Shown here: positions 1-6,737 of the stretch, piece by piece
Position numbering within the stretch: position 1 is the stretch's first letter
Layout of the letters: every line of letters starts with the position of its first letter
Assembly: GCA_017390225.1 (NCBI GenBank)
Contig: JAFPCL010000049.1
Coordinates: 1 to 12,590, forward strand
DNA: 12,590 nucleotides
Direction: 5' to 3'
From: Clostridia bacterium
GTDB taxonomy: Bacteria; Bacillota; Clostridia; CAKSNL01; HGM11501
Translations under genes and position numbers: made by a program
Notes under the pieces: model-generated
Seen by the model: the letters and a program-made list of their open reading frames with translations, nothing else
Databases searched by the model: none
What the model was told of the DNA's origin: nothing

Positions 1-51
1 ATATTAGACGGAAATAATGTAATGATAGAAGATTGCTATATAATTAAATAA
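1..51 (+). CDS. C-terminal end of an unidentified gene (partial, possibly beta-helix protein)
   Basis: Frame 1 is open from the window edge to a TAA at 49-51; the other two plus frames stop within the first 15 bases. The 16 visible residues are ILDGNNVMIEDCYIIK. The NNVMIEDCYI pattern resembles a rung of right-handed parallel beta-helix proteins such as pectate lyases and polygalacturonases, but this is too short to assign. A strong terminator begins 13 bases after the stop, which supports a real gene end. The nearby glucuronate/galacturonate isomerase gene would fit a pectin-related enzyme, but that is inference. Confidence 0.45.
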   Translation: MLDGNNVMIEDCYIIK

Positions 52-63
52 ATACGGACATAT

Positions 64-99
64 AAAGCACCGCCTACAATCTGTAAGCGGTGCTTTTTT
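64..99 (+). terminator. Rho-independent terminator after the partial left-edge gene
   Basis: A perfect 10-bp stem, AAAGCACCGC (64-73) with GCGGTGCTTT (87-96), is followed by a run of T to 99. Inside it TACA (75-78) pairs with TGTA (82-85), lengthening the hairpin. It lies 13 bases beyond the TAA at 49-51. The A-run on the left arm means it could also stop transcription arriving from the right. Confidence 0.85.
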
Positions 100-126
100 A
101 CCATTTTGTTTCTTTCCCTTGTATTT

Positions 127-146
127 AACCGCCTTTAACGGCGGTT
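127..146. other. Short GC-rich hairpin without a clear T-tract
   Basis: AACCGCC (127-133) pairs perfectly with GGCGGTT (140-146) around a 6-base loop. Neither side has a convincing T-run, so it may be a weak backup terminator or part of the structured repeat region that follows. Confidence 0.4.
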
Positions 147-151
147 TCATT

Positions 152-344
152 ATATTATATAAGCGACTTTTATATAATATTCAAGATATCAATACAATTC
201 AACCTGAAAAAATGTATTTTAATTGATATCGCTGCGCTCATGAAGTGTGCCTTGCGGCACATGAAACGCTTCGCTTCATTTATTCGCAAAGCGAATAAAC
301 ATCATGGCGGCACCGCTGTTGCATCATTTTTGCCGACAGGCAAA
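152..344. repeat. Array of consecutive hairpins (REP/MITE-like repeat)
   Basis: This stretch has no credible gene and is a chain of inverted repeats. Visible stems are: an 11-bp AT stem at 152-162/170-180; GATATCAAT at 185-193 with ATTGATATC at 222-230, with AATACA/TGTATT nested inside at 191-196/213-218; TGTGCC/GGCACA at 246-251/256-261 with a TTGC loop; ATGAA/TTCAT at 261-265/275-279 with an inner CG/CG; a perfect 9-bp TTTATTCGC/GCGAATAAA at 279-287/291-299 with an AAA loop; and TTTGCC/GGCAAA at 329-334/339-344. Short ATGAA or TTCATT spacers separate several of the hairpins. Chains of this kind suggest a non-autonomous intergenic repeat in gut Clostridia, or a structured RNA. Copy number in the genome cannot be seen here. 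Confidence 0.6.
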
Positions 345-379
345 TACTTCATTTCCTTTGTGTATCAGCAGATGCATGA

Positions 380-514
380 TTTGGATTTGATTTTGCAGAG
401 GATAATGCAAATATTTTCTTACAAAGCATCAAAGCGGATGTTGAACATATGAGTCAAAAACAGCAGGATATGTTACGGGATTCCATTGCAACCATAAAAA
501 AATATAAATTTTAA
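380..514 (+). pseudogene. C-terminal gene remnant, unidentified
   Basis: An open stretch of 44 codons runs from just after a TGA at 377-379 to a TAA at 512-514. Its composition looks protein-like (charged, helix-forming, ending DSIATIKKYKF) and unlike random shadow frames. There is no ribosome-binding site or start codon near its beginning; the first ATG comes late (in HMSQKQQDML) and has no Shine-Dalgarno sequence. The frame that starts at 240 (YFISFVYQQMHDL) could be the preceding part joined by a frameshift. I read it as the tail of a gene truncated by, or carried with, the adjacent hairpin repeat. The family is not recognised. Confidence 0.35.
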
Positions 515-515
515 A

Positions 516-551
516 CATGGGGTGTAACCGTTTTAGTGGTTACACCCCATG
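516..551 (-). terminator. Terminator of the leftward gene train (after uxaC)
   Basis: A perfect 14-bp stem, CATGGGGTGTAACC (516-529) with GGTTACACCCCATG (538-551), encloses an 8-base loop. It starts 9 bases past the uxaC stop codon. On the minus strand the stem is followed by a T-rich stretch (TTTAAAATTTATATTTTTTT), imperfect but adequate for factor-independent termination. Confidence 0.8.
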
Positions 552-560
552 ATGTTCTCT

Positions 561-1928
561 TTAAAAACCAAAATACCGTTTCGCATTATAATAACAAATC
601 CCTGAAACAATCGTCTTCAAGGCATCCATATCCATGGGATATTCACCGTCTTCGACCCAGGTGCCGATTAGATTACATAAAATTCGGCGGAAATAGTCGT
701 GGCGGGGGTAGGAAACGAAGCTACGGGAATCGGTGAGCATGCCGACGAAGTTGCCTAAAATGCCGAGGTTGGCAAGGGTGCGCAGTTGGTCTTCCATGCC
801 GTCGCGGTTGTCGTTGAACCACCAGCCGGAGCCGAATTGGATTTTGCCGGGGGTGGGGGCTTTTTGGAAGTTGCCGAGCATGGCACCTAATACATAGTTG
901 TCCTTGGGATTTAACGTGTATAAAATCGTTTTGGGCAGGCTGTCGCGGTATTCCAGATTGTTCAGGAATGAGGAGAGGTTTTCTGCAATGCACAAATCGC
1001 CGATGGAGTCAAAGCCCGTGTCCGCACCAATCAATTCAAACATTTTTTTATTGTTGTTGCGAAGGGCGCCGATATGCAGCTGCATCGCCCAGCCGTGCTC
1101 GGCGTATTGCTCGGCGCAGAAGGACAAAATCGCGGTTCTGAAAATATCGATTTCATGCATGGTCAGGGCTTTGCCTGCCAGCTTTTTTTCAAACACGGCT
1201 TTGGCATCGCCTTCGGCATAAAAGACCTGCTCCAAAGAATGGTCGGACAGGCGGCATCCGTTTTCGTGGAAGTAATCGATTCGACTTTGAAGCCATGCTA
1301 AAACTTTTTCATAGGAATCAAGCCCACGGGCTATGATGTATGACATAAAATCCCCTTTGTCGATGCCAATCAGCTTGTCGGGACGGAAGGTGGGGAGCAC
1401 CTTGGTGGAAAAGCCGTCTTTTTGGAGCATTTGATGATAGCGAAGATCATCTGCCGGATCATCGGTGGTGCAGATGACCTCCACACGGGAGCGACGAATC
1501 AGCTCTTTTGCCGAAAAAGCATCGGTGGCAAGAAGCTTGTTGCAGGTATCCCAGATTTCCTTGGCGTTTTTTTCACAAAGGGGTGCATCAATATCAAAAT
1601 AAGTTTTCAGCTCCAATGCCGTCCAGTGATACAGCGGATTGCCAATGAGCAGTGGCATGGTGCGGCAGAAGCCGAGCCACTTTTCGTATTCATCTGCATT
1701 TCCCGTGATATATTCCTCGGGAATGCCGTTGGAGCGCAGTTGCCGCCATTTATAATGATCGCCGCCTAAAAATAAATCATAGGCATTTTTAAAGCGGTAA
1801 TCCTCCGCTATCATTTGGGGCGACAGGTGACAGTGGTAGTCAATAATCGGCAAGTCCTTGGCAAAATCGTTGTACAGCTTTTTCGCCGTTTCATTTTTCA
1901 GCATGAATTTTTCGTTGATGATTCCCAT
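561..1928 (-). CDS. uxaC: Glucuronate isomerase (uronate isomerase)
   Basis: This cytoplasmic enzyme isomerises D-glucuronate to D-fructuronate and D-galacturonate to D-tagaturonate, the entry step of uronate catabolism towards KDG. The 455-residue product is close to the usual 460-470 of the family and looks complete. It belongs to the amidohydrolase-like TIM-barrel superfamily. The metal-binding HxH is visible as DYHCHL at residues 30-35, followed by LSPQMIAEDY. Further family hallmarks are GNPLYHW near 96-102, LHIGALRNNN in the middle of the protein, and TDSRSFVSYPRHDYFRR near the C-terminus. The ATG at 1928 has a good AAGGAG eight bases upstream. It is the last gene of the leftward train, 108 bases after the esterase gene; that gap has no obvious terminator or convincing promoter. 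No uxaB, uxuA or uxuB is in the window. Confidence 0.96.
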   Translation of the reverse strand: MGIINEKFMLKNETAKKLYNDFAKDLPIIDYHCHLSPQMIAEDYRFKNAYDLFLGGDHYKWRQLRSNGIPEEYITGNADEYEKWLGFCRTMPLLIGNPLYHWTALELKTYFDIDAPLCEKNAKEIWDTCNKLLATDAFSAKELIRRSRVEVICTTDDPADDLRYHQMLQKDGFSTKVLPTFRPDKLIGIDKGDFMSYIIARGLDSYEKVLAWLQSRIDYFHENGCRLSDHSLEQVFYAEGDAKAVFEKKLAGKALTMHEIDIFRTAILSFCAEQYAEHGWAMQLHIGALRNNNKKMFELIGADTGFDSIGDLCIAENLSSFLNNLEYRDSLPKTILYTLNPKDNYVLGAMLGNFQKAPTPGKIQFGSGWWFNDNRDGMEDQLRTLANLGILGNFVGMLTDSRSFVSYPRHDYFRRILCNLIGTWVEDGEYPMDMDALKTIVSGICYYNAKRYFGF

Positions 1929-2036
1929 AGTTAAAACTCCTTACTATTTATTTTTCAGTTCGGATACAATGGCATTGTGCAAATTTATCGCCAATCATAT
2001 GGGTGTCCGTGATAGAGAAGAAGTGGAGAGGTGCAT

Positions 2037-2831
2037 CTACCTGAGTGTGAATTCCAGCCAATCGCAGACGGCTTGCGGCCAGCGGCAGAGCATCGGTTCA
2101 GTTTCGGCAAGCCCGATGCCGTGGCGGTTGTCGGGATAGATGTGCAGAGAAAAACGCACACCGCTTTTTTTCAATGCGGAAGCCAGCTGCAGGCTGTTTT
2201 CCACAGGCACAGTAGGATCGTTGTCTGCATGCCAGAGAAACACAGGCGGACAATCGGCGGAAACGGCAATTTCTCCCGAATAAGCATGGCAAAGTGCTTC
2301 TTTATTTTCATGTCCATTGCAGAAGTTGTCCCGCGTTCCCGTGTGGGTATAGTCTTCCAAGGTGACTACGGGATAACAGAGAATCGCCGCATCGGGACGG
2401 GCGGATATTTCATCAATGGCATCTGCTTGGGGAAGTGCGTCATCAAAATGCGTCATGCAGGTGACTGCCAGATGACCGCCGGCGGATGAGCCCATTACGG
2501 CAATTTTTTGCGGATCAACGTGGAATCTTTTTGCATGATAGCGTACATAGCGGACAGCGCGCAAGCCGTCGATCAGCATGGCAGGGTGCGCATAAGGAGC
2601 GACACGGTAGGACACCACAAAGCACTGATAGCCCTTGTCATAAAAATATTTAGCATAGCCGTCGCCTTCGTGAGGCGCACGCATCCCATAGCCGCCACCG
2701 GGGAAAATAACGATGGCAGGGCGGATGGTTTCGTCTTCATGCAGATACAAATCCACGCCGGGGATTGGCTGATGGATGTCCGATTGATAGAGGGGGCATA
2801 GGCTTTCGCTTTCCCATAAATATTCATGCAT
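2037..2831 (-). CDS. Alpha/beta-hydrolase, probable carbohydrate acetyl/feruloyl-type esterase
   Basis: A 264-residue serine hydrolase of the small acetylesterase/BD-FAE-like group, which removes acyl groups from sugars. There is no signal peptide, so it is cytoplasmic. The fold hallmarks are visible: the oxyanion-hole loop FPGGGYG (43-49), the nucleophile elbow GSSAGG with Ser116, the acid in HADNDPTVP (Asp205), and the catalytic His in DNRHGIG (His237). The frame is open further upstream, giving 26 extra residues, but those would overlap the transporter gene. The ATG at 2831 has an AAGAG about nine bases before it and gives a natural N-terminus (MHEYLWES), so I chose it. It lies 25 bases after the EamA gene and before uxaC. 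The context suggests deacylation of imported oligosaccharides or uronides, which is inference. The substrate is unknown. Confidence 0.85.
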   Translation of the reverse strand: MHEYLWESESLCPLYQSDIHQPIPGVDLYLHEDETIRPAIVIFPGGGYGMRAPHEGDGYAKYFYDKGYQCFVVSYRVAPYAHPAMLIDGLRAVRYVRYHAKRFHVDPQKIAVMGSSAGGHLAVTCMTHFDDALPQADAIDEISARPDAAILCYPVVTLEDYTHTGTRDNFCNGHENKEALCHAYSGEIAVSADCPPVFLWHADNDPTVPVENSLQLASALKKSGVRFSLHIYPDNRHGIGLAETEPMLCRWPQAVCDWLEFTLR

Positions 2832-2856
2832 ACAGATCACTCTTTCTATTTGGTTT

Positions 2857-3717
2857 TTATTTTTTCGCCGGCAGTTGGGCGATAATGACGGCAACAAAGG
2901 TGACGACAAAACCGCAGACGACTACAGGATTGAAAACTTCCATGCCTGCCATTAAAGAGAAAATGGCGGCAAACACGGATTCAAAGCTCATTAAAACCGC
3001 GACCTCTGTGGGGGCGGCATTTTTCTGCCCGTATGCCTGGAACAGCATACAGCCGATGGTGGAGAACAGAATCAGATAAACAAAGGAGAAAAACATATCT
3101 GTGGTGAAGGTTTGGGGTGGCTGCTCGGTAAAAAGAGCGATAATAAAGCATACTAAACTACAGCAGAAAAATTGCGTGATGGTCAAAAGTACAATATCCT
3201 GCTTTTTGCTCTTCACATCCAGCCCTGTAATATGAAGGGCAAAGAACACGGCACAAATTGCCGAAAAAGCATCGCCTTGGCTGATGGAGAGAGTGTCGCC
3301 GCTGAGGCTGATGAGCCCAATCCCCAAAATGCAGACGATGGCGGCAATCAGGTGGTTAATCCGTGGGCGCTGTTTAATCACAAGCCAGTTCATAAAGGGA
3401 ACCAACACACAATAGCCCGCCGTTAAAAAGGCGTTTTTGCCGGGGGTGGTGGTAGATAGTCCGATGGTTTGTGTGCCGTATGCCATGGCAAGGAAAAAGC
3501 CCAAAAGCATACCGTCTTTCCAATAGGATATATCCATGTGTTTTAGCTTTTTATAGGATATGGCAGATAAAAGAACACCGGCCAGACAAAAGCGGATGGC
3601 GAGAAGCCAGAAGGTGGGAATCGATGTGAGCACGTCTTTCATTACGATGAAAGCACCGCCCCAGATGAGAGCGGCGCCCAAAACGGCAAGACGGGGGAGA
3701 AGATATTTGATATTCAT
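2857..3717 (-). CDS. EamA/DMT-superfamily transporter
   Basis: A 286-residue integral membrane protein with about ten hydrophobic segments in two repeated halves, the usual architecture of EamA (DMT) drug/metabolite transporters. The first helix carries the typical ALIWGGAFIVMKDVL motif (residues about 16-30), and the second half contains STIGCMLFQAYGQKNAAPTEVAVLMSFESVFAAI split by short loops, matching the usual second EamA repeat. The ATG at 3717 is only 2 bases beyond the stop of the glycosyltransferase gene, with AAGAG just upstream inside that gene, so translation is probably coupled. Substrates in this superfamily range from amino acids to nucleotide sugars and cannot be predicted from sequence. 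Next to an esterase and uxaC it may move a sugar acid or metabolite; next to glycosyltransferases it could equally serve glycan synthesis. Confidence 0.9.
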   Translation of the reverse strand: MNIKYLLPRLAVLGAALIWGGAFIVMKDVLTSIPTFWLLAIRFCLAGVLLSAISYKKLKHMDISYWKDGMLLGFFLAMAYGTQTIGLSTTTPGKNAFLTAGYCVLVPFMNWLVIKQRPRINHLIAAIVCILGIGLISLSGDTLSISQGDAFSAICAVFFALHITGLDVKSKKQDIVLLTITQFFCCSLVCFIIALFTEQPPQTFTTDMFFSFVYLILFSTIGCMLFQAYGQKNAAPTEVAVLMSFESVFAAIFSLMAGMEVFNPVVVCGFVVTFVAVIIAQLPAKK

Positions 3718-3719
3718 AG

Positions 3720-4904
3720 TTAAGACTCTTTTCTAATCATATTGTCAAGCCATGCCGTGATGTTTTCGGCACGACGCGTGAGAGATAGGTTTTTGGAAGA
3801 TTCGATAGCCCCTTGGGAGAGACGGGCACGAAGTGTCGCATCATCACGAAGGGCGCACAGGGCTTGGTAGAATCCCTCCGTATCGCCCGGGGGAATCAAA
3901 AGGGCATTGGTTTCATTTAAAATATCACGGTGACAGGGAAGATCCCAGGCAACCACGGGCAGACCGCACAGCAGTGCTTCCACCACGGCATTGGCGCAGC
4001 CTTCGTTTTCGGAAGGGAAGGCAAACACGTCGGCGGCACATAAAAGCCTTGGAATATCTTTCGGGGAAAGAGCGGTGCAGAGTTTGCAATTTTCATGATG
4101 CGGTGCAAGATTGCCTTTGCCGCTACACAGAAATACCATGGTATTTTGTGCTTTTTTCATGATTTCTTGCAAATAAGGCATCCCCTTGCGCGCAGAGAAT
4201 GCACCCACATAGCCGACAGCGAAGTCGGAAGGCGCTAAAGAGAAGGATTCCTTTGCTTTCTGCTTGTTCGACGGATAAAACAAAGTCTCGTCCGCCCCAT
4301 TGGGGAACACACCGATGCGTTCGGGTGTAATTAGAGCTTTTTCGATGAGCCGCTCTTGATTAAAGCTTGACACAGCAATGGCGGCGGTCATTTCTTGTGT
4401 CAGCGCACGAACGGCATCTAAGCCGTAGCTTTCAATGCCCGACAGGGTGCTTTCGCCGAAAGCAAACACGGATGGCACGGAAAGCTTTTTTCCGATTTTG
4501 GCGGCAGACAACCCCGATGGCAAGATGAAATGCCCATAGAAAACATCGGGCTTGATATTTTCTTTGATAACCGTTTGCATGACAGCTTCCGAGAAAAAAT
4601 GCTCTGTCAGATGCACGGAATTAAAGCCTGCTATTTTTTTATTGGAACAGGACAGATACCGCGGACAAAAAATGCGAATTTTATTGCGATGCTTCGGAGA
4701 TAAATCTGTCCATTTTTTCGGCGGTTTTTTCTTCGAAACAGGAAAAAAGGGCGCAATAACCCAACAAGAAATGCCGAGATCCGCAACGGCGCGAATCAGA
4801 CGTTTGACAAAAATATTGCGGGTGTCGGCATCATAGTAGGGATATGCGTCCGTAATAAAACAAATTGAATCAATCAAAGCTTTCTTCCTTACCTTTGAGT
4901 GCAT
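3720..4904 (-). CDS. Glycosyltransferase family 4 (GT-B fold)
   Basis: A retaining GT4-type glycosyltransferase that probably adds a sugar from a nucleotide donor to a lipid-linked surface glycan at the inner membrane face. In the 394-residue version the N-terminal acceptor domain starts at ICFITDAYPYYDA (14-26). The hinge and donor domain show GVFPNGADETLF (198-209), GYVGAFSARKGMPYL (231-245) and the E-x7-E signature in SENEGCANAVVEAL (Glu301, Glu309), followed by GLPVVAWD. No signal or membrane segment is seen. The start is uncertain. The ATG at 4904 overlaps the upstream dehydratase gene by 35 bases and has a poor ribosome-binding site. A TTG at 4877 has a strong AAGGTAAGGAAG just ahead and would start directly before the first beta strand, overlapping by only 8 bases (385 residues). 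Donor and acceptor are unknown. Confidence 0.9.
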   Translation of the reverse strand: MHSKVRKKALIDSICFITDAYPYYDADTRNIFVKRLIRAVADLGISCWVIAPFFPVSKKKPPKKWTDLSPKHRNKIRIFCPRYLSCSNKKIAGFNSVHLTEHFFSEAVMQTVIKENIKPDVFYGHFILPSGLSAAKIGKKLSVPSVFAFGESTLSGIESYGLDAVRALTQEMTAAIAVSSFNQERLIEKALITPERIGVFPNGADETLFYPSNKQKAKESFSLAPSDFAVGYVGAFSARKGMPYLQEIMKKAQNTMVFLCSGKGNLAPHHENCKLCTALSPKDIPRLLCAADVFAFPSENEGCANAVVEALLCGLPVVAWDLPCHRDILNETNALLIPPGDTEGFYQALCALRDDATLRARLSQGAIESSKNLSLTRRAENITAWLDNMIRKES

Positions 4905-5901
4905 TTTGAATGTATTCCAGCTTTAAAAGCGTTTCTTTGATTTCGTCTACGGTAAGAAGCTTAGCATTGTCGGAATTGTATTCGCCTCGATCCAAAGCTT
5001 CGGGGGTACCGTCGGTGAAATATTTGCCGTAGTTCAAATCTCTTGTATCGGCAGGCACACGGTAGAAATCACCCATATCCTCGGCACGGGCAAATTCTTC
5101 ACGAGTAACCAAGGTTTCGTATAATTTTTCGCCGTGTCGTGCACCGATGATTTGGATTTTTTCTTTATCGCCGCCAAACAGCTCACATACGGCATAGGCA
5201 AGATCGATAACGGTGCAGGCAGGGGCTTTTTGCACCAGAATATCGCCGGCAGAACCGCTTTTGAAAGCAAACAGCACCAAATCCACAGCCTCTTCCAAGC
5301 TCATGATATAGCGCGTCATTTTCGGCTCTGTGATGGTTAAGGGAAGTCCTTTTCGAATTTGCTCGATAAACAGCGGAATGACAGAGCCGCGAGAGCACAT
5401 GACATTGCCGTAACGGGTGGCACAAATCATGGTCTTTTCGGGATCGACCGTGCGGGATTTTGCCGCCATGACTTTTTCCATAAGAGCCTTGGAGATGCCC
5501 ATGGCATTGATGGGATATGCGGCTTTGTCCGTGGACAAGCAAATCACTTTTTTGACACCGGCATCAATAGCGGCGGTTAAGAGATTGTCTGTGCCGATGA
5601 CATTGGTGCGCACGGCTTCCATGGGGAAAAATTCACAGCTGGGCACCTGCTTGAGGGCGGCGGCATGGAACACATAATCAACGCCGTGCATCGCACCGCG
5701 GATACTTTCTATATTGCGAACATCGCCGATATAATAGCGGATTTTATCGTTGCGATAAAAATTGCGCATATGGTCCTGCTTTTTTTCGTCGCGGGAGAAA
5801 ATGCGGATTTCTCCGATATCGCTGTCTAAAAATCGCTTTAAAACTGCGTTGCCGAAGGAGCCTGTGCCTCCGGTGATCAAAAGTGTTTTTCCTTTGAACA
5901 T
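4870..5901 (-). CDS. capE: UDP-GlcNAc 4,6-dehydratase/5-epimerase, CapE/WbjB/FnlA type
   Basis: A soluble extended SDR enzyme of 343 residues, matching the roughly 340 of CapE/FnlA/WbjB. Family members convert UDP-GlcNAc to a UDP-4-keto-6-deoxy-HexNAc (with C5 inversion), the first step to L-FucNAc/L-QuiNAc-type sugars. Visible motifs are the NAD(P)-binding TGGTGSFG (10-17), HAAALKQVP (79-87), the catalytic STDK (123-126) and MGISK (134-138), in which Met replaces the SDR Tyr as is normal for this subgroup. The C-terminal EYNSDNAKLLTVDEIKETL is typical of CapE homologues. The ATG at 5901 has AAAGGAAG seven bases upstream and lies just downstream of its own promoter. The usual partners CapF (reductase) and CapG (2-epimerase) are not in the window, so the final sugar is unclear. 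The related gene at 9050-10945 carries a homologous catalytic domain. Confidence 0.88.
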   Translation of the reverse strand: MFKGKTLLITGGTGSFGNAVLKRFLDSDIGEIRIFSRDEKKQDHMRNFYRNDKIRYYIGDVRNIESIRGAMHGVDYVFHAAALKQVPSCEFFPMEAVRTNVIGTDNLLTAAIDAGVKKVICLSTDKAAYPINAMGISKALMEKVMAAKSRTVDPEKTMICATRYGNVMCSRGSVIPLFIEQIRKGLPLTITEPKMTRYIMSLEEAVDLVLFAFKSGSAGDILVQKAPACTVIDLAYAVCELFGGDKEKIQIIGARHGEKLYETLVTREEFARAEDMGDFYRVPADTRDLNYGKYFTDGTPEALDRGEYNSDNAKLLTVDEIKETLLKLEYIQNALKGKEESFD

Positions 5902-5932
5902 TTCGCATCTTCCTTTGCTACATAATAGTATA

Positions 5933-5961
5933 ATTATATCAGTTTTTAAATAGATTGTAAA
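5933..5961 (-). promoter_or_regulatory. Sigma-A promoter of the capE-GT4-EamA-esterase-uxaC block
   Basis: Read on the minus strand, TTTACA (5961-5956), a 17-base spacer and a perfect TATAAT (5938-5933) form a near-consensus promoter. A TG one base before the -10 makes it an extended -10 site. Transcription would begin near 5926, giving a 5' UTR of about 25 bases to the ATG at 5901. It lies in the only gap (69 bases) between the ATPase gene and capE, where no terminator hairpin is seen, so readthrough from upstream is also possible. Confidence 0.85.
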
Positions 5962-5970
5962 GAGATAAAA

Positions 5971-6726
5971 TCAATTATCTTCAAATAAATACGAGAATGT
6001 GCGCTCAGGGCAATCCAAAAAGGATTTGGTGATTCGATAATGGGGTGTATCTTTGTAATCCGTGCGGCAAATGCCGTTTTCGGACAGTAAATAAATACAA
6101 GCACCCGGGTAAGCAAGCAGGATGGGCGAGTGGGTGGAGATGATAAACTGGGAGCCGCATTTTTCCAAACGGCGGATATGGCACAGAAGATGGAGTAGTC
6201 TTGCAGGGGACAGGGCGGCTTCCGGTTCGTCTAAAATATAAAGGCCTTGCCCGGAAAAGCGTTTTTCAACCAAAGTCATAAAGCTCTCCCCGTGGGACTG
6301 ATGATGCAGGGATACACCGCCGTAGCTGTTAATGATGGGGTTGCCCATTACCGAAGTGCGGTCGGTTTCGTCAATATAGGAAGCGACATTGTAGAAACTT
6401 TCGGCACGCAAGAAAAATCCGTCTTTATGGTGCTTGCCCTTGCACACTGAAAGATATCGGTGCAATTCGGAATGGGTGCTTTCAGTAGAAAAAGAAAAAT
6501 TCATGGTGCCGCCTTCGGGATTGAATTTCATGGCAATAGCAATGGCTTCAATGAGCGTGGATTTTCCCATGCCGTTCTCGCCGACGAAAAACGTCACTTT
6601 TTCGGGAAACGAAAGCAGCTCGCCTTGCATAAGCTGAGCAATGGCGGGGATTTTTGCCAGATAAGAATCGGATGGAATTGGCGTTTTTATGCGGATTTCC
6701 CGCAGATAGGTGTCTATAGATAACAT
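5971..6726 (-). CDS. AAA/ABC-type ATPase (predicted ATPase, COG3910-like)
   Basis: A 251-residue soluble ATPase with all ABC/SMC-like nucleotide-binding motifs: Walker A GENGMGKST (49-57, Lys55), an ABC-signature-like SHGES (144-148), Walker B LYILDEPEAAL with Asp166-Glu167, and the H-loop STHSP (His199). It lacks transmembrane segments, a coiled-coil insert and a fused nuclease, so it is neither an ABC exporter subunit nor an OLD nuclease. It resembles the stand-alone predicted ATPases of COG3910 (AAA_21-like). Its role in those families is not established. The ATG at 6726 has AAAAGGAG five bases upstream and follows the fusion gene by 11 bases, so it is probably the third cistron of the dehydratase operon. 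Whether it helps polysaccharide synthesis or is a bystander (for example defence or repair) cannot be told from sequence. Confidence 0.88.
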   Translation of the reverse strand: MLSIDTYLREIRIKTPIPSDSYLAKIPAIAQLMQGELLSFPEKVTFFVGENGMGKSTLIEAIAIAMKFNPEGGTMNFSFSTESTHSELHRYLSVCKGKHHKDGFFLRAESFYNVASYIDETDRTSVMGNPIINSYGGVSLHHQSHGESFMTLVEKRFSGQGLYILDEPEAALSPARLLHLLCHIRRLEKCGSQFIISTHSPILLAYPGACIYLLSENGICRTDYKDTPHYRITKSFLDCPERTFSYLFEDN

Positions 6727-6737
6727 AAATGCTCCTT

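Noticed and set aside
240..452. Plus-strand 70-codon open frame
   Set aside because: Its first part is made of the hairpin repeats, it has no ribosome-binding site, and the better protein-like signal at 380-514 is in another frame.
898..1769. Several plus-strand frames antisense to uxaC
   Set aside because: They lie opposite a highly conserved gene and show no independent motifs or start signals.
1929..2036. Possible promoter or terminator between esterase and uxaC
   Set aside because: I found no hairpin with a T-tract and no -35/-10 pair with acceptable spacing; only the uxaC ribosome-binding site is clear.
2832..2909. Upstream extension of the esterase by 26 residues
   Set aside because: It overlaps the transporter gene, the residues are not family-like, and the ATG at 2831 has a usable ribosome-binding site.
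4870..5901. Loss of the SDR catalytic Tyr (Met134) as a sign of inactivity
   Set aside because: Met in place of Tyr is normal for CapE/WbjB and WbpM-type dehydratases, and the other dehydratase in the window has it too.
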